A DNA stretch of 64,000 bases. It comes from Bacteroidota bacterium (GTDB lineage Bacteria > Bacteroidota > Bacteroidia > UBA8524). The stretch is from NCBI GenBank assembly GCA_016124735.1, contig WGMZ01000007.1:1-64000 (forward strand). The letters are read 5' to 3'. Of this stretch, positions 6,559 through 16,320 are shown one piece after another. The position numbers and the translations under genes were made by a program. The notes under the pieces are model-generated. The model ran no database searches. It had not been told where the DNA came from and saw only the letters and a list, made by a program, of their open reading frames with translations. Numbering within the stretch: position 1 is the stretch's first letter; the number at the start of each line of letters is the position of its first letter.

Positions 6559-8094
6559 ATGGTAATCAGAAGAAGTAGAAAACCAAAAATCATCCAAAGG
6601 ACAGCGACTCCTGAGGATTTCGCGGAGATTATCCGGCTGTCAAAAAAATGTTTTCCCGACCAGGAACCCTGGAAGCTCGAGATGCTCGAAAGCCAGTACA
6701 CCATTTTTCCAGAAGGCATGCAGATCATTGAGTACGAAGGAGAGATTGTGGGATCGGCCAGTAGCTTGATTGTCGATATGGAAGAATACGACGACAACCA
6801 CAGCTGGGCTGAAATGGCGGATAGTGGCTACATCACCAACCACGATCCGGAAGGAGATACCCTCTACGGAATCGAAGTGATGGTACATCCGGAATACCAG
6901 GGATTAAAAATTGGTCGCCGACTCTATGAAATGCGACGCGATCTGTGCGAATCCCTCAATTTGAAGCAAATTCTGATTGGCGGTCGCTTGCCAAACTTCC
7001 ATTTATATTCGGAAGAGTTAGGGGTGCGTGCCTACGTCAAACGGGTCGTGGACAAGAAAATTAAAGATGCCGTACTGACTTTTCAGATCTCCCAGGGGTT
7101 TTATATCCGAAAAATCATCAAAGATTACTTGCCCAATGACCATGAGTCGGAAGGCTACGGGGTCTTGATGGAGTGGACGAACCTCGATTATATCCCGGAA
7201 ACACCCGGGAAGCAAATCATCACCAAGAAAGTTCGCATTTGCTGCATCCAATACGAGATGCGGAAAATTGCTTCCTTCGATGATTTTGCCACCCAATGCG
7301 AATTCTTTACGGATGTAGCCTCCAATTACAAATCGGATTTCGCTTTGTTTCCGGAGCTCTTTACCACACAGCTGCTGTCGTTCATGGACTCCAAAGACAA
7401 GAGCGTGGAAGATTCCATTCGTGAACTCGATCAGTTTACAGATGATTACATCAATCTCTTTAGCCGCCTGTCTGTAGAATACAATATCAATATTGTTGCG
7501 GGTACCCACCTAACAGTGGAAGGAGGCAATCTATTCAATGTGTCATTTCTTTTTAAACGCGACGGCACATTCGATAAGCAGTATAAAGTGCATATCACAC
7601 CGAACGAAGCCAAATGGTGGGGCGTGAAAGCGGGCAATGAGGTAAAGGTCTTTAATACCGACTGTGGCAAAGTAGGTATCAATATCTGTTATGATGCGGA
7701 ATTCCCGGAACTGGCCCGTATTCAAAGCCAGAAGGGTGCGCAAATCATCTTTGTGCCTTTCTGTACCGACGAACGCCATGGCTATCTCAGGGTAAAAATT
7801 TGCGGACAAGCCCGCGCCATAGAGAATCAGATTTATGTGGCTACAGCCGGAACAATCGGGAATATTCCTTCGGTGGAGAACATGGACATCAACTATGCTC
7901 AATCTGGAATTTATACCCCCGCAGACTTTGCATTTCCGCCAGAAGCCATTGCCGGAGAATGCAGTCCGAACCTCGAAACAGTGGTGATTGCGGATCTCGA
8001 TTTGGCCTCGCTCGAACGAACCAGAAAATCAGGAACAGTACAAAACTGGAGAAACCGACGGAACGACCTCTATGAAGTGGTGGAAAAAGAATAA
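6559..8094 (+). CDS. GNAT acetyltransferase fused to carbon-nitrogen hydrolase (nitrilase)
   Basis: This is a two-domain fusion of 511 residues. Residues 10-180 form a GNAT domain with the acetyl-CoA loop VMVHPEYQGLKIGRR at about 107-121. Residues 225-505 form a nitrilase-superfamily amidohydrolase with the catalytic triad Glu266 (FPELF), Lys343 (QYKVH) and Cys377 (NICYDAEFPE). The two activities could act on one small amide or polyamine-like molecule in sequence, but the substrate is not known. The fusion is seen repeatedly in Bacteroidota and some other bacteria (recalled knowledge). The downstream barrel gene begins inside its 3' end, which suggests co-transcription. Confidence 0.93.
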   Translation: MVIRRSRKPKIIQRTATPEDFAEIIRLSKKCFPDQEPWKLEMLESQYTIFPEGMQIIEYEGEIVGSASSLIVDMEEYDDNHSWAEMADSGYITNHDPEGDTLYGIEVMVHPEYQGLKIGRRLYEMRRDLCESLNLKQILIGGRLPNFHLYSEELGVRAYVKRVVDKKIKDAVLTFQISQGFYIRKIIKDYLPNDHESEGYGVLMEWTNLDYIPETPGKQIITKKVRICCIQYEMRKIASFDDFATQCEFFTDVASNYKSDFALFPELFTTQLLSFMDSKDKSVEDSIRELDQFTDDYINLFSRLSVEYNINIVAGTHLTVEGGNLFNVSFLFKRDGTFDKQYKVHITPNEAKWWGVKAGNEVKVFNTDCGKVGINICYDAEFPELARIQSQKGAQIIFVPFCTDERHGYLRVKICGQARAIENQIYVATAGTIGNIPSVENMDINYAQSGIYTPADFAFPPEAIAGECSPNLETVVIADLDLASLERTRKSGTVQNWRNRRNDLYEVVEKE

Positions 8095-8839
8095 GGGTTT
8101 ATTGCTTTTTCTGTTCCTTCAGTTTCCTGTCTGGTCCGATGGGCAAATTGTCAATATTGAACGCCAACGACTCAATGCCGACTCGAATGGGATTTTTGGC
8201 GATGCCACCATGTCGTTTCGCATTGTGAAACAGGTTCAGGCCTTGTATAGCTTTTCGCAAAATGCAGAAGTAGTCTACAGAAAAGATGAACATCAATTGT
8301 TTTTGGTGGAGAATCTGCTCTTCATTAAATCGCCGGGGAATAGCTTTGCCAATAGTGGCTTTATCCATCTTCGTTACCAGCGCCCGGCAGAGAAGCGACT
8401 GATGTTCGAGTCTTTTTTTCAGGTGCAATTCAATAAACTGATCAAGGTTCAGTATCGCCAATTACTGGCGGCAGGCGGACGATTCGAGCTGTTTCCTAAA
8501 AACCACAAACAGCGGGCATTCGTTGGGGCAGCCTTGATGAATGAGTACGAAATCGTGCAAAACCGCGAGCAGGTCAATTTCAATATGCGGATGAGTTATT
8601 ATCTTGCCTTCCGAATGAAGCTCTGGAAAAAGGTGGAATACAATGGCACAACCTATTACCAGCCAAAAGTGGCTTATGCACGCGATTACCGCTTGAGTAC
8701 GCAAAACTCGCTGCTGTTCGACTTCACTGAAAACATTCAGTTCAATTTCCAGTTTTCCCTCTATTACGATCAATTTCCACCACCTGGCGTGGTAAACAGT
8801 ACATACAGTATTTTAAACGGCATACGCTATAAATTTTAA
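8072..8839 (+). CDS. DUF481/YdiY-like outer-membrane beta-barrel protein
   Basis: The product of 255 residues has a signal peptide (KKNKGLLLFLFLQFPVWSDGQ) and alternating aromatic strands to a C-terminal Phe, as expected for an outer-membrane barrel. The INSGF-like segment (SFANSGFIHLRYQR) and LLAAGGRFEL resemble Bacteroidota DUF481 proteins. The ATG at 8072 gives a normal signal peptide and overlaps the preceding gene by 23 bases. Its stop (TAATG) overlaps the start of the peptidase gene. The function of the family is not established; assignment to DUF481 is from pattern memory. Confidence 0.72.
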   Translation: MKWWKKNKGLLLFLFLQFPVWSDGQIVNIERQRLNADSNGIFGDATMSFRIVKQVQALYSFSQNAEVVYRKDEHQLFLVENLLFIKSPGNSFANSGFIHLRYQRPAEKRLMFESFFQVQFNKLIKVQYRQLLAAGGRFELFPKNHKQRAFVGAALMNEYEIVQNREQVNFNMRMSYYLAFRMKLWKKVEYNGTTYYQPKVAYARDYRLSTQNSLLFDFTENIQFNFQFSLYYDQFPPPGVVNSTYSILNGIRYKF

Positions 8840-11019
8840 TGAAAAAAGTATTTGCATTCCTTCTTCTGGGCGCTTGGAGCGTCTCATTTTTACAAGCGCA
8901 AAAAGTATTTAGCATCAAAGAATCAGTAACTTATGGAGATAATTCTTTATTGCCAGAATCGCTGAGTAATCTAAATTGGATTCCTAACTCACATACCTAT
9001 TATTTCAAGGAATCAAAAAATGAGCGCAGCTATTGGTTGTTTCGCGATGTGGACAAGAACCGCGTGGATTCGTTGACGCTGGAACACATCAATTATGCCT
9101 TGAAAAAGTACAATGGGATCCATCGTCCAACTGCTACACCTATTCCCGATTTTAAATCGGTTCCAGGGATCATGGGATGGAAGAATAAGCATGAGTTTCG
9201 TTTGATGGCAAACAGTATCATCTTCCTTTATGACTACAAGGATAAAAGCCTGAATGCAGAGCATGGATACGAGGGCGATTTAAACAACCTGCATGTGCAC
9301 GATGAAACGGGCAACTATGCTTATACACAGGGACAAAATGTAATGGTGAAAGCACCAGGGGGAGCCGCTACCCAAATCAGTTTTGATACACAGTACGGGG
9401 TTGTTAATGGGGTGGCAGTGCACCGGAATGAATTTGGCATCAACGACGGACTGTTTTGGTCACCCGAGGGCCGCCGACTTGCCTATTACCGCATGGACGA
9501 GTCGATGGTTACCGAATATCCTATCTATGATTTAGATCAACGCCCAGCTACTGCTCCCCCCATTCGGTACCCCTTTGCAGGAGCTGCTTCGCATCATGTT
9601 ACCCTTTGGGTATACGATATGAAAAAAGGCAGAAGCATTCAGGTGAAAACGGAAGGGTCTGCTGAACAATATCTCACCAATATTGCATTTAGTCCGGATG
9701 ATAAATATGTGTTCATCGCCATTGTGAACCGAGATCAGAATCATATGTGGATGAATAAATACAATGCCGAGTCGGGTGAATTCATTTCCACACTCTTTGA
9801 AGAAGAAAATGCGAAATATGTGGAGCCCGAGCATCCGATGATCTGGATAGATAAATCGCATTTCATCTGGTTAAGCGAAAGAAGTGGCTTCAATCATTTT
9901 TATCTCTATGATGAGAATGGTGTCTTGAAAAAACAATTGACTCAGGGCAATTGGATGGTTCGGGAATTCCTCGGAACAGACCATAAAGGCAGTCAGGTAT
10001 TTTTTACCGCAACGAAACAAAGTCCGCTCAACAGCAATGCCTATGTGGTGGAAGTGAAATCGGGTGAGATGAAAGAAATAGTGGAGGAGAATGGATGGCA
10101 TTCATGTGAGGTTAGCAGCGATGGTAAATTTTTACTGGATCGTTACAGCTCTGCGATGATACCCAACAAACAACAGTTAATCAATCTGAAGGAAGGAAAA
10201 GCAGAAGTGTTGCTAAACGCAGCCAATCCGTTGAAAGACTATGAATTGGGAAGTACCCGGATTTTTACCTTGAAATCGGAAGACAACAGTACAGATTTAT
10301 ACTGCCGGATGATACTGCCCAGTCACTTCGACTCGACCAAAAAATATCCGGTATTGGTCTATGTTTACGGAGGTCCGCACGTACAACTGGTTCGCAATAA
10401 CTGGCTCAGCGGAGCCAACCTCTGGATGCATTACATGGCTCAACAGGGTTATGTAGTATTTACGATGGATTCCCGCGGTTCTTTTGGCCGTGGATTGGAA
10501 TTCGAGAATGCTACGTTCCGTCAATTGGGCACTGTGGAAATGTCGGATCAACTGGTGGGTGCAAACTGGCTGAAAAGCCAAAAGTTTGTCGATGGCAATA
10601 ACATGGCAGTGCATGGCTGGAGTTTTGGTGGTTTCATGACCACGACGCTCATGACAAGGGCTGCAGGTACTTTTAAAGTGGGTGTTGCCGGCGGACCGGT
10701 CATTGATTGGTCCATGTACGAGGTGATGTACACGGAACGCTATATGGATAAACCCGATGAAAACCCCGAAGGCTATAAAACAGCCAATCTGCTGAATTAC
10801 GTGCAGAACCTGGATGGTAAACTCCTTATGATTCATGGTACTTCAGATCCGGTGGTTTTATGGCAGCATAGTTTGCTTTATGTGCGCAAAGCAGTTGAGC
10901 AGGAAGTGTTGATGGATTATTTTGTCTATCCGGGTCACGAACACAATGTACGGGGCAAAGACCGGGTACATTTGATGCGGAAGATCACACAGTACATTGA
11001 AGATAACATTGATAAATAA
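8839..11019 (+). CDS. Dipeptidyl peptidase IV-like prolyl oligopeptidase (S9B)
   Basis: This 726-residue exported serine peptidase has a signal peptide (residues 1-20, ending LQAQ), an N-terminal eight-bladed propeller (DPPIV_N, with YYRMDES near residue 217 which carries the amine-binding Glu region), and a C-terminal alpha/beta-hydrolase domain. The triad can be read as Ser595 (GWSFGG), Asp670 (GTSDPV) and His702 (GHEHN). The family removes X-Pro or X-Ala dipeptides from peptides in the periplasm. The start overlaps the stop of the barrel gene by one base, so the two are coupled. Confidence 0.95.
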   Translation: MKKVFAFLLLGAWSVSFLQAQKVFSIKESVTYGDNSLLPESLSNLNWIPNSHTYYFKESKNERSYWLFRDVDKNRVDSLTLEHINYALKKYNGIHRPTATPIPDFKSVPGIMGWKNKHEFRLMANSIIFLYDYKDKSLNAEHGYEGDLNNLHVHDETGNYAYTQGQNVMVKAPGGAATQISFDTQYGVVNGVAVHRNEFGINDGLFWSPEGRRLAYYRMDESMVTEYPIYDLDQRPATAPPIRYPFAGAASHHVTLWVYDMKKGRSIQVKTEGSAEQYLTNIAFSPDDKYVFIAIVNRDQNHMWMNKYNAESGEFISTLFEEENAKYVEPEHPMIWIDKSHFIWLSERSGFNHFYLYDENGVLKKQLTQGNWMVREFLGTDHKGSQVFFTATKQSPLNSNAYVVEVKSGEMKEIVEENGWHSCEVSSDGKFLLDRYSSAMIPNKQQLINLKEGKAEVLLNAANPLKDYELGSTRIFTLKSEDNSTDLYCRMILPSHFDSTKKYPVLVYVYGGPHVQLVRNNWLSGANLWMHYMAQQGYVVFTMDSRGSFGRGLEFENATFRQLGTVEMSDQLVGANWLKSQKFVDGNNMAVHGWSFGGFMTTTLMTRAAGTFKVGVAGGPVIDWSMYEVMYTERYMDKPDENPEGYKTANLLNYVQNLDGKLLMIHGTSDPVVLWQHSLLYVRKAVEQEVLMDYFVYPGHEHNVRGKDRVHLMRKITQYIEDNIDK

Positions 11020-11024
11020 GGTAT

Positions 11025-12200
11025 ATGGGGCTGTTGGATGAATTTCTGAAAACCCGGGTATGGACGGAGAAACTGGTCGATCCTTTAACAACGGACGATA
11101 TGGTGGTGCAACCAGCAAGTCAGGTGAGTCCGCCGAAATGGCACCTGGCTCATAGCTCCTGGTTTTTCGAGCACTTCATCCTCAAAGCCTTCGTAAAGGA
11201 ATACAAAGAATATCATCCGGATTTTGATTATCTGTTTCACTCTGGATTGAATGGAATGGGAGAAGGGATTCCACTTGAAAAAAGAGGAACCATTACCCGT
11301 CCGGATATCAAGGAAGTCTTTTTTTACCGGCAGCATGTGAGTGAGGCGATGTCTTTGTTCTGGGAACAATTGGAAAAACATACTCAATCGGCGGATATTA
11401 TGAAGAAGATTGAATTGGGAGTGCAACATGAGCAGCACCATCAGGAACTTCTTTTGGCCGATATAAAGTATATTCTGGGCAATCAGTTTCTTCATGAGCC
11501 TTATGTTAAAAAAGAGGCTCCGGATACGGGCTGGTATGCCGATAAAATATTGGGGTGGAATCAGGTAGACAAAGGGATGTATACCATTGGACATGAAAAT
11601 GGAGGATTCTGTTTCGACAATGAAAGAGCAGCGCATAATGTGTCGTTACAGGCTTTTGAAATGGCCGACCGTGCCATTGTGAATCATGAGTACCTGGAAT
11701 TCATAGAAGCTGGGGGCTATGAAAACTTTAATTTATGGCTCAGAGATGGATGGGATTGGGTCAAGAGAACCGGTGCTGCAGTGCCCATGTATTGGAAAAA
11801 GATCGATGGGAAATGGCAACGCTATTCGCTGCAGGGGGTAATCGACGTGGAGGAAAATGGTCCCTTGCTGCATGTAAACTATTACGAAGCAGATGCCTTT
11901 GCCCGCTGGAAAGGGGCTCGTTTGCCAACAGAATTTGAATGGGAAGCGGCATTTCAGGTCAACCCCGACTGGATGTACAGTCCGGTATGGGAATGGTGTG
12001 CTTCGGCTTATTTACCATATCCTGGTTTTAAAATAACCCAGGGTGCTTTAGGCGAATACAAAAACCGTTTCATGGTAGGTCAAATGGTTTTGCGCGGAGC
12101 TTCGCTGGCAACTCCCGAAGGACACTGGCGTCCAAGTTACCGGAGTTTCTTATATCCCGATGCACAGTGGCATTTTAGTGGGATTCGCCTGGTACGCTAG
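11025..12200 (+). CDS. EgtB-like non-heme iron sulfoxide synthase (DinB_2 + FGE-sulfatase)
   Basis: The N-terminal DinB-like four-helix domain has the iron-ligand pattern of EgtB: WHLAHSSWFFEH with His43, and HEQHHQE with His135 and His139. The C-terminal part is a formylglycine-enzyme-type C-lectin fold ending in WHFSGIRLVR. EgtB couples hercynine to a Cys-containing thiol with oxygen in ergothioneine synthesis. No EgtD histidine methyltransferase lies next to it: the next gene encodes a short class I methyltransferase without EgtD features. The true substrate could therefore be ergothioneine-related or an ovothiol-type product (OvoA-like). It follows the peptidase after 5 bp. Confidence 0.85.
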   Translation: MGLLDEFLKTRVWTEKLVDPLTTDDMVVQPASQVSPPKWHLAHSSWFFEHFILKAFVKEYKEYHPDFDYLFHSGLNGMGEGIPLEKRGTITRPDIKEVFFYRQHVSEAMSLFWEQLEKHTQSADIMKKIELGVQHEQHHQELLLADIKYILGNQFLHEPYVKKEAPDTGWYADKILGWNQVDKGMYTIGHENGGFCFDNERAAHNVSLQAFEMADRAIVNHEYLEFIEAGGYENFNLWLRDGWDWVKRTGAAVPMYWKKIDGKWQRYSLQGVIDVEENGPLLHVNYYEADAFARWKGARLPTEFEWEAAFQVNPDWMYSPVWEWCASAYLPYPGFKITQGALGEYKNRFMVGQMVLRGASLATPEGHWRPSYRSFLYPDAQWHFSGIRLVR

Positions 12201-12224
12201 AGTTTATTCATCCGAAGTTTTATT

Positions 12225-12483
12225 ACATGCATCTCTGCTTCAATACCACTTCTGATTGAAGAGAATCATCCTATTTCTATTTTGTTGTATGTTCATTTTG
12301 TCTTGATGCTTCGACTTTGTTCAGCATAAATTCCAAACACACCAAAAAATCAAGGCCAAAATATGTTTCCCCGCTCTCTGTTTTTTTCTTCCTTTTTTTC
12401 TAAAAAAAAGGAAATAGAAAGAAGGGAAATTGGATTGTGAATCTGTCACTAAAAAGGTTTTGTGGGAAATAAACGGATCACAT
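12225..12483 (+). repeat. Interspersed intergenic element, copy A (core-deleted form)
   Basis: It shares the left segment ATACCACTTCTGATTGAAG, the ATCAAGGCCAAAATATG block, the A/T hairpin CCTTTTTTT-CT-AAAAAAAAGG and the right end ending AAACGGATCACAT with copies B and C. The roughly 260-280-bp core that B and C carry between two TTTTTTTCTT repeats is absent; here one TTTTTTTCTT (12381-12390) remains. An ORF of 63 codons through the right end is judged spurious. It lies between the EgtB-like gene and the methyltransferase gene, filling most of the 430-bp gap. Confidence 0.85.
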
Positions 12484-12634
12484 ATTTATTATTTATCAAA
12501 ATCTTCGGATGAGGGATTGCTTTTCGATCGAACTTCAGCTTTGAATGAGATTATTCAAAACAAAAAGTCAGAATCAAAAAACCTTCTATCACTCCATTCC
12601 TTATATTCGGGAAATTTTTAGCTAAAGAGATTAG

Positions 12635-13393
12635 ATGGACGTAACCGAACTAAAGCAGAAAGAGCTTTTTGATAAGAAGGCGGATTTATTTGAGGCGCAT
12701 TATTCTGATAAGTATACAGAAGAGTACCGTCGCCGATTCATGTATGGCGAAATGATCAAAGGTCTGGATCTCAAAGGCAAGAAGGTATTGGAAGCCATGT
12801 GCGGAAGCGGACAGGCTACTCCTTTCTTCCTGGAACAGGGGGCACAAATCACTGGATTGGATATTTCTGAAAAATTGATTGAATCCTTTAAAAGACAATT
12901 TCCACAATGCGATGCGATTTGTCAATCGGTCTTTGATAATGAAATTCCTGATAACTCATTCGATCACGTGAGTATTATTGCCGGATTGCACCATTTGCAC
13001 CCACGGGTAGACGACTGCGTGGAAGAGGTGTATAGGATTTTGAAACCAGGGGGGTCTTTTATGTTTATGGAGCCGCATTCGGGTTCGATGCCTGATGTGT
13101 TCAGAAAAATATGGTACAAGATCGATAAATCCTACTTCGAAGAGAACGAAGCTTCTGTAGATATTGAACATTTGAAAAAGCGTTTTGAAGGCCGTTTTGA
13201 GTATACCCGAACAGTATATACAGGCTTTTTAGCATTTCTGCTGGTGTACAACTCATATGTATTTCGCATGCCTTTGAAATGGAAGAAATACTATTCTCCA
13301 TTTTTGCTCTGGCTCGACAGAGTGGCAGAGCCACTTCAGGGCAAATTTGGTTCCTGTATTGTTGTCGGGCAATGGAAGAAAATTGGAGAATGA
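12635..13393 (+). CDS. Class I SAM-dependent methyltransferase
   Basis: The 252-residue protein has motif I VLEAMCGSGQATPFF near residues 49-63, an acidic motif II (ITGLDIS), the post-I IPDNSFDHVSIIAGLHHL region and the ILKPGGSFMFMEPH strand typical of Methyltransf_11/25 enzymes. The C-terminal part has a hydrophobic stretch (TGFLAFLLVYNSYVF) that may contact membranes. Its stop codon overlaps the start of the giant glycosyltransferase gene (ATGA at 13390-13393), so it probably acts in the same glycan or lipid pathway. The substrate is not identifiable. Confidence 0.9.
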   Translation: MDVTELKQKELFDKKADLFEAHYSDKYTEEYRRRFMYGEMIKGLDLKGKKVLEAMCGSGQATPFFLEQGAQITGLDISEKLIESFKRQFPQCDAICQSVFDNEIPDNSFDHVSIIAGLHHLHPRVDDCVEEVYRILKPGGSFMFMEPHSGSMPDVFRKIWYKIDKSYFEENEASVDIEHLKKRFEGRFEYTRTVYTGFLAFLLVYNSYVFRMPLKWKKYYSPFLLWLDRVAEPLQGKFGSCIVVGQWKKIGE

Positions 13394-16311
13394 AAAAAGG
13401 ACTTAGAAAGGAACAAAACGGACCAGCTGTCAGTAATTTCAGCATCGGGGTTATCTATTTCGCTCAAGCAGAGAATGCAGATTACCCACTTCTTGAAAAC
13501 CTGATGAATGCCAACCGTAACTACGATATTATCGTGGTTGCAAAAAGCAATTCGGAGTCATTGAATAGATGGAAGGAACAAGGGAAAATTCAAATTTGTT
13601 CCGTTGCCGACTTAAAATCGACCCTGGCTTCTTCACAGGCTGACTATTGGCTCGCTGCAGATGAACAGGTTTCATGGAATATAGCGAAAAGCCTTGCTGG
13701 CCTTCATCCTGAAAAAGGAACGGACCTATACCTCCCCGGAACGGTGAGGGTAGACGGTAATAAACCCGGATTGGCTCAAATATTATCTCGCATCTATTAC
13801 AGTAAGCTCCAGGCCTTTTTCTCTCCATCTACTTACCAAAACTCCGTATGGAAAGCCTTTATTATTGGAAAGGAGGCATTGTTATCCTGTCTACAATACG
13901 GTGAGAGCAAAAATGTGCTCGAAATCTATCATCGGATTTGCAGCATTGAACAAGACTATGGTGAATTTGAACTGGTAGCTCCAAAATATCCGGCCTATGT
14001 GAAAGAAGCCAATACCACTGCCAAGGCCGGGGTATCGCACTATATCAAATGGTTTTTTAAAGATGCCTGGCAGCAAATGCGTGATGGGGAAGCAGGCTTC
14101 ACCAAACGCCTGCAGGGATTCAGCCGCTTCTTTTTTGCCAGCTTATTTTTACTATGCCTCGTTGGAATGCCCATCCTGAGCTTCGACTATGGAATAAGCT
14201 GGGACGAAAAACTTCAATATGAATATGCACACGATATTTACGCTTACCTGACTTCTTTTGGAGAGGATCGAAGCATCTTTGATTTTGGTACCCACAGCGC
14301 CTTGTGGCAACCGATGCAGTATTATGGGTCATTTTTCGATGTGCTCACTGTGGCTATCAACGATTTGTTTGGCATTGAAAACGAATTCGAAATGCGGCAT
14401 TTTCTGAATGCCATCTTTGGTGTGTTCGGATTGCTATATGCCGGATTGTTTGCAAGAGCCATCTCCAAAAATTGGTTCACGGCATTGCTTACCTTCATCT
14501 TTTTGCTGTTAACTCCTTCATACTTTGGTCATAGCATGTTCAATCCCAAAGACATTCCTTTTGCTACGGGGTTTTACATGGCCATGTATTACATGGTGCA
14601 CTTTATCCGGGAGCTGCCCAATCCGCGATTCTCGACTATTCTGATGCTTATCCTGGGAATTGCTCTTTCTATTTCCATCCGGGTCGGTGGAATTCTGATA
14701 TTCCCGTACATCTTATTGTTTGGCGGTGTGAAATGGTTGAATTTGTTTTCAAAGAAAGATCAAAAACCATTTCAGCAACTTAAAGGGTACCTGCTGTACT
14801 TTATTCCGGTTGTAATCGGAGGCTATTTTCTTGGATTGATTTTCTGGCCTTATGCCATCGAAGACCCGATTCATAACCCATTGAACGCTCTCAAAGGTCT
14901 TTCCAATGTAAACTATACCACCAGCTACGAAACCTTTGAAGGCATTCGTACCTATATGAGTCAGGTACCCTGGTATTATTCACTTAAATGGATTGCCATT
15001 GGTTCTCCGGTAATCATGCTTCTTGGAGCAGCCATCCAGGTTATTCGTATTCCTTTCGATCGAAAAAATACAGGATGGAACCTCATGCTGGTTTTTATGT
15101 TCCTGTTCCCCTTGCTTTATGCAGCTTACAAAGAGTCGATGCTATACAATGGCTGGAGACATTGGTTCTTTGTCTATGTCAATCTGGTAGTACTGGGGGC
15201 CTGGGGATGGACCTGGGTTATTGAAAATAAACAGAAATGGATGCGCTATACGGGAATCGTCCTGGTAGCGGTTGGAGTTGCAGACATGACAGTTTGGATG
15301 ATCAAAAGCCATCCGAATCAGTATATCTATTTCAACGAATTGGAAGGCGGAATTCAAGGTGCGTATGGTTACTATGAAACCGATTATTATTCAAATACCA
15401 TGAGACAGGCAGTCGAATGGTTTGTGGAAAATGAGCTTCCTAAAACAAATGGAAAAGCAATAACCATTTTAACCAATAACGAACCTTTGACGGGTCAATA
15501 CTACATGAATAAGTACACGGATAGTGTAAATATCATGTGGACACGGGAATACGAGCTCACGAAAAAGCCGGGCGATTATTCCTTCTTCACGAGTCGCACC
15601 ATGTCAAAGACAACCCTGCTTGATGGCTATTGGCCTCCTAAAGGAACCATACATACCATCGATCTGGATGGGGTGCCCCTTATGGCTATTGTGAAGCACG
15701 AAAATAGCTACATGTCAGATGGATATGCAAGCTTAGAAGTGAATGATCTCAATGGATCCGTAGAAAACTTTTATAAAGCCACCCGTTACGACCCGGGAAA
15801 TGAAGAGGCCTGGAGAATGTTGGGAATGTCTTTGGCCAACAAAGGACCGGCATATAGCGACTCGGCCATTCATATGCTTCAAAAAGGGGTGGAGGTATTG
15901 CCAGAGGCATTTATCTGCTACGACATGATGGGGATGATCTATGCTTCTCAAAACAGATACGACACGGCAGCAACCTTGTTCAAAAAAGCAATAGGGTATA
16001 AAATAAATTACACCAATGCCCATTATAATTTAGGAGTGGCTTATTATAACCTATCGGATTTTGGTCATGCCGCAGATGAATTCACCAACTGCGTCAAATA
16101 TGGAGGTCAGCAGACACAATACTATAAGTTGCTTGGACTTTCAAAAATTGGTTTGAATCAATTGGATGATGCCATACAATACCTGACCTATGTGATTCAA
16201 AAAACCAGTGATCCGGATGCATATGAGTACCTTGGAAAGGCCTATGAACTGAAAGGGAACAAAGAGGCTGCTCAGCAAATGTACCAAAGGGCGCAGCAAA
16301 TGCGTCAATAA
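13390..16311 (+). CDS. Three-module PMT/ArnT-type membrane glycosyltransferase with TPR tail
   Basis: The 973-residue protein combines three parts. Residues 1-210 form a soluble N-terminal region starting FSIGVIYFAQAEN with LLENLMNAN and VVAKSN elements that look like a degraded glycosyltransferase-2 domain. Residues about 245-640 form a multi-pass membrane region of GT39/GT83 style with the luminal acidic pair in GISWDEKLQYEY. The C-terminal 180 residues are about five TPR repeats (EEAWRMLGMSLANKG..., AHYNLGVAYYNLSDFGHAA...). Such enzymes use polyprenyl-phosphate sugars at the periplasmic face. The start at 13390 gives the ATGA overlap with the methyltransferase gene. The acceptor is unknown. 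Confidence 0.82.
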   Translation: MKKGLRKEQNGPAVSNFSIGVIYFAQAENADYPLLENLMNANRNYDIIVVAKSNSESLNRWKEQGKIQICSVADLKSTLASSQADYWLAADEQVSWNIAKSLAGLHPEKGTDLYLPGTVRVDGNKPGLAQILSRIYYSKLQAFFSPSTYQNSVWKAFIIGKEALLSCLQYGESKNVLEIYHRICSIEQDYGEFELVAPKYPAYVKEANTTAKAGVSHYIKWFFKDAWQQMRDGEAGFTKRLQGFSRFFFASLFLLCLVGMPILSFDYGISWDEKLQYEYAHDIYAYLTSFGEDRSIFDFGTHSALWQPMQYYGSFFDVLTVAINDLFGIENEFEMRHFLNAIFGVFGLLYAGLFARAISKNWFTALLTFIFLLLTPSYFGHSMFNPKDIPFATGFYMAMYYMVHFIRELPNPRFSTILMLILGIALSISIRVGGILIFPYILLFGGVKWLNLFSKKDQKPFQQLKGYLLYFIPVVIGGYFLGLIFWPYAIEDPIHNPLNALKGLSNVNYTTSYETFEGIRTYMSQVPWYYSLKWIAIGSPVIMLLGAAIQVIRIPFDRKNTGWNLMLVFMFLFPLLYAAYKESMLYNGWRHWFFVYVNLVVLGAWGWTWVIENKQKWMRYTGIVLVAVGVADMTVWMIKSHPNQYIYFNELEGGIQGAYGYYETDYYSNTMRQAVEWFVENELPKTNGKAITILTNNEPLTGQYYMNKYTDSVNIMWTREYELTKKPGDYSFFTSRTMSKTTLLDGYWPPKGTIHTIDLDGVPLMAIVKHENSYMSDGYASLEVNDLNGSVENFYKATRYDPGNEEAWRMLGMSLANKGPAYSDSAIHMLQKGVEVLPEAFICYDMMGMIYASQNRYDTAATLFKKAIGYKINYTNAHYNLGVAYYNLSDFGHAADEFTNCVKYGGQQTQYYKLLGLSKIGLNQLDDAIQYLTYVIQKTSDPDAYEYLGKAYELKGNKEAAQQMYQRAQQMRQ

Positions 16312-16320
16312 ATCAAATCG

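Noticed and set aside
8072-8094. Frameshift between nitrilase and barrel genes
   Set aside because: The 23-base overlap is a normal gene overlap: both products have intact ends and the second has its own signal peptide.
12430-12621. ORF of 63 codons after the EgtB-like gene
   Set aside because: It begins inside the right end of intergenic element copy A; the same DNA in copies B and C does not encode a conserved peptide.
12635-13393. EgtD partner for the EgtB-like enzyme
   Set aside because: The protein is too short and lacks EgtD motifs; it has a Methyltransf_11/25 pattern and couples to the glycosyltransferase gene instead.
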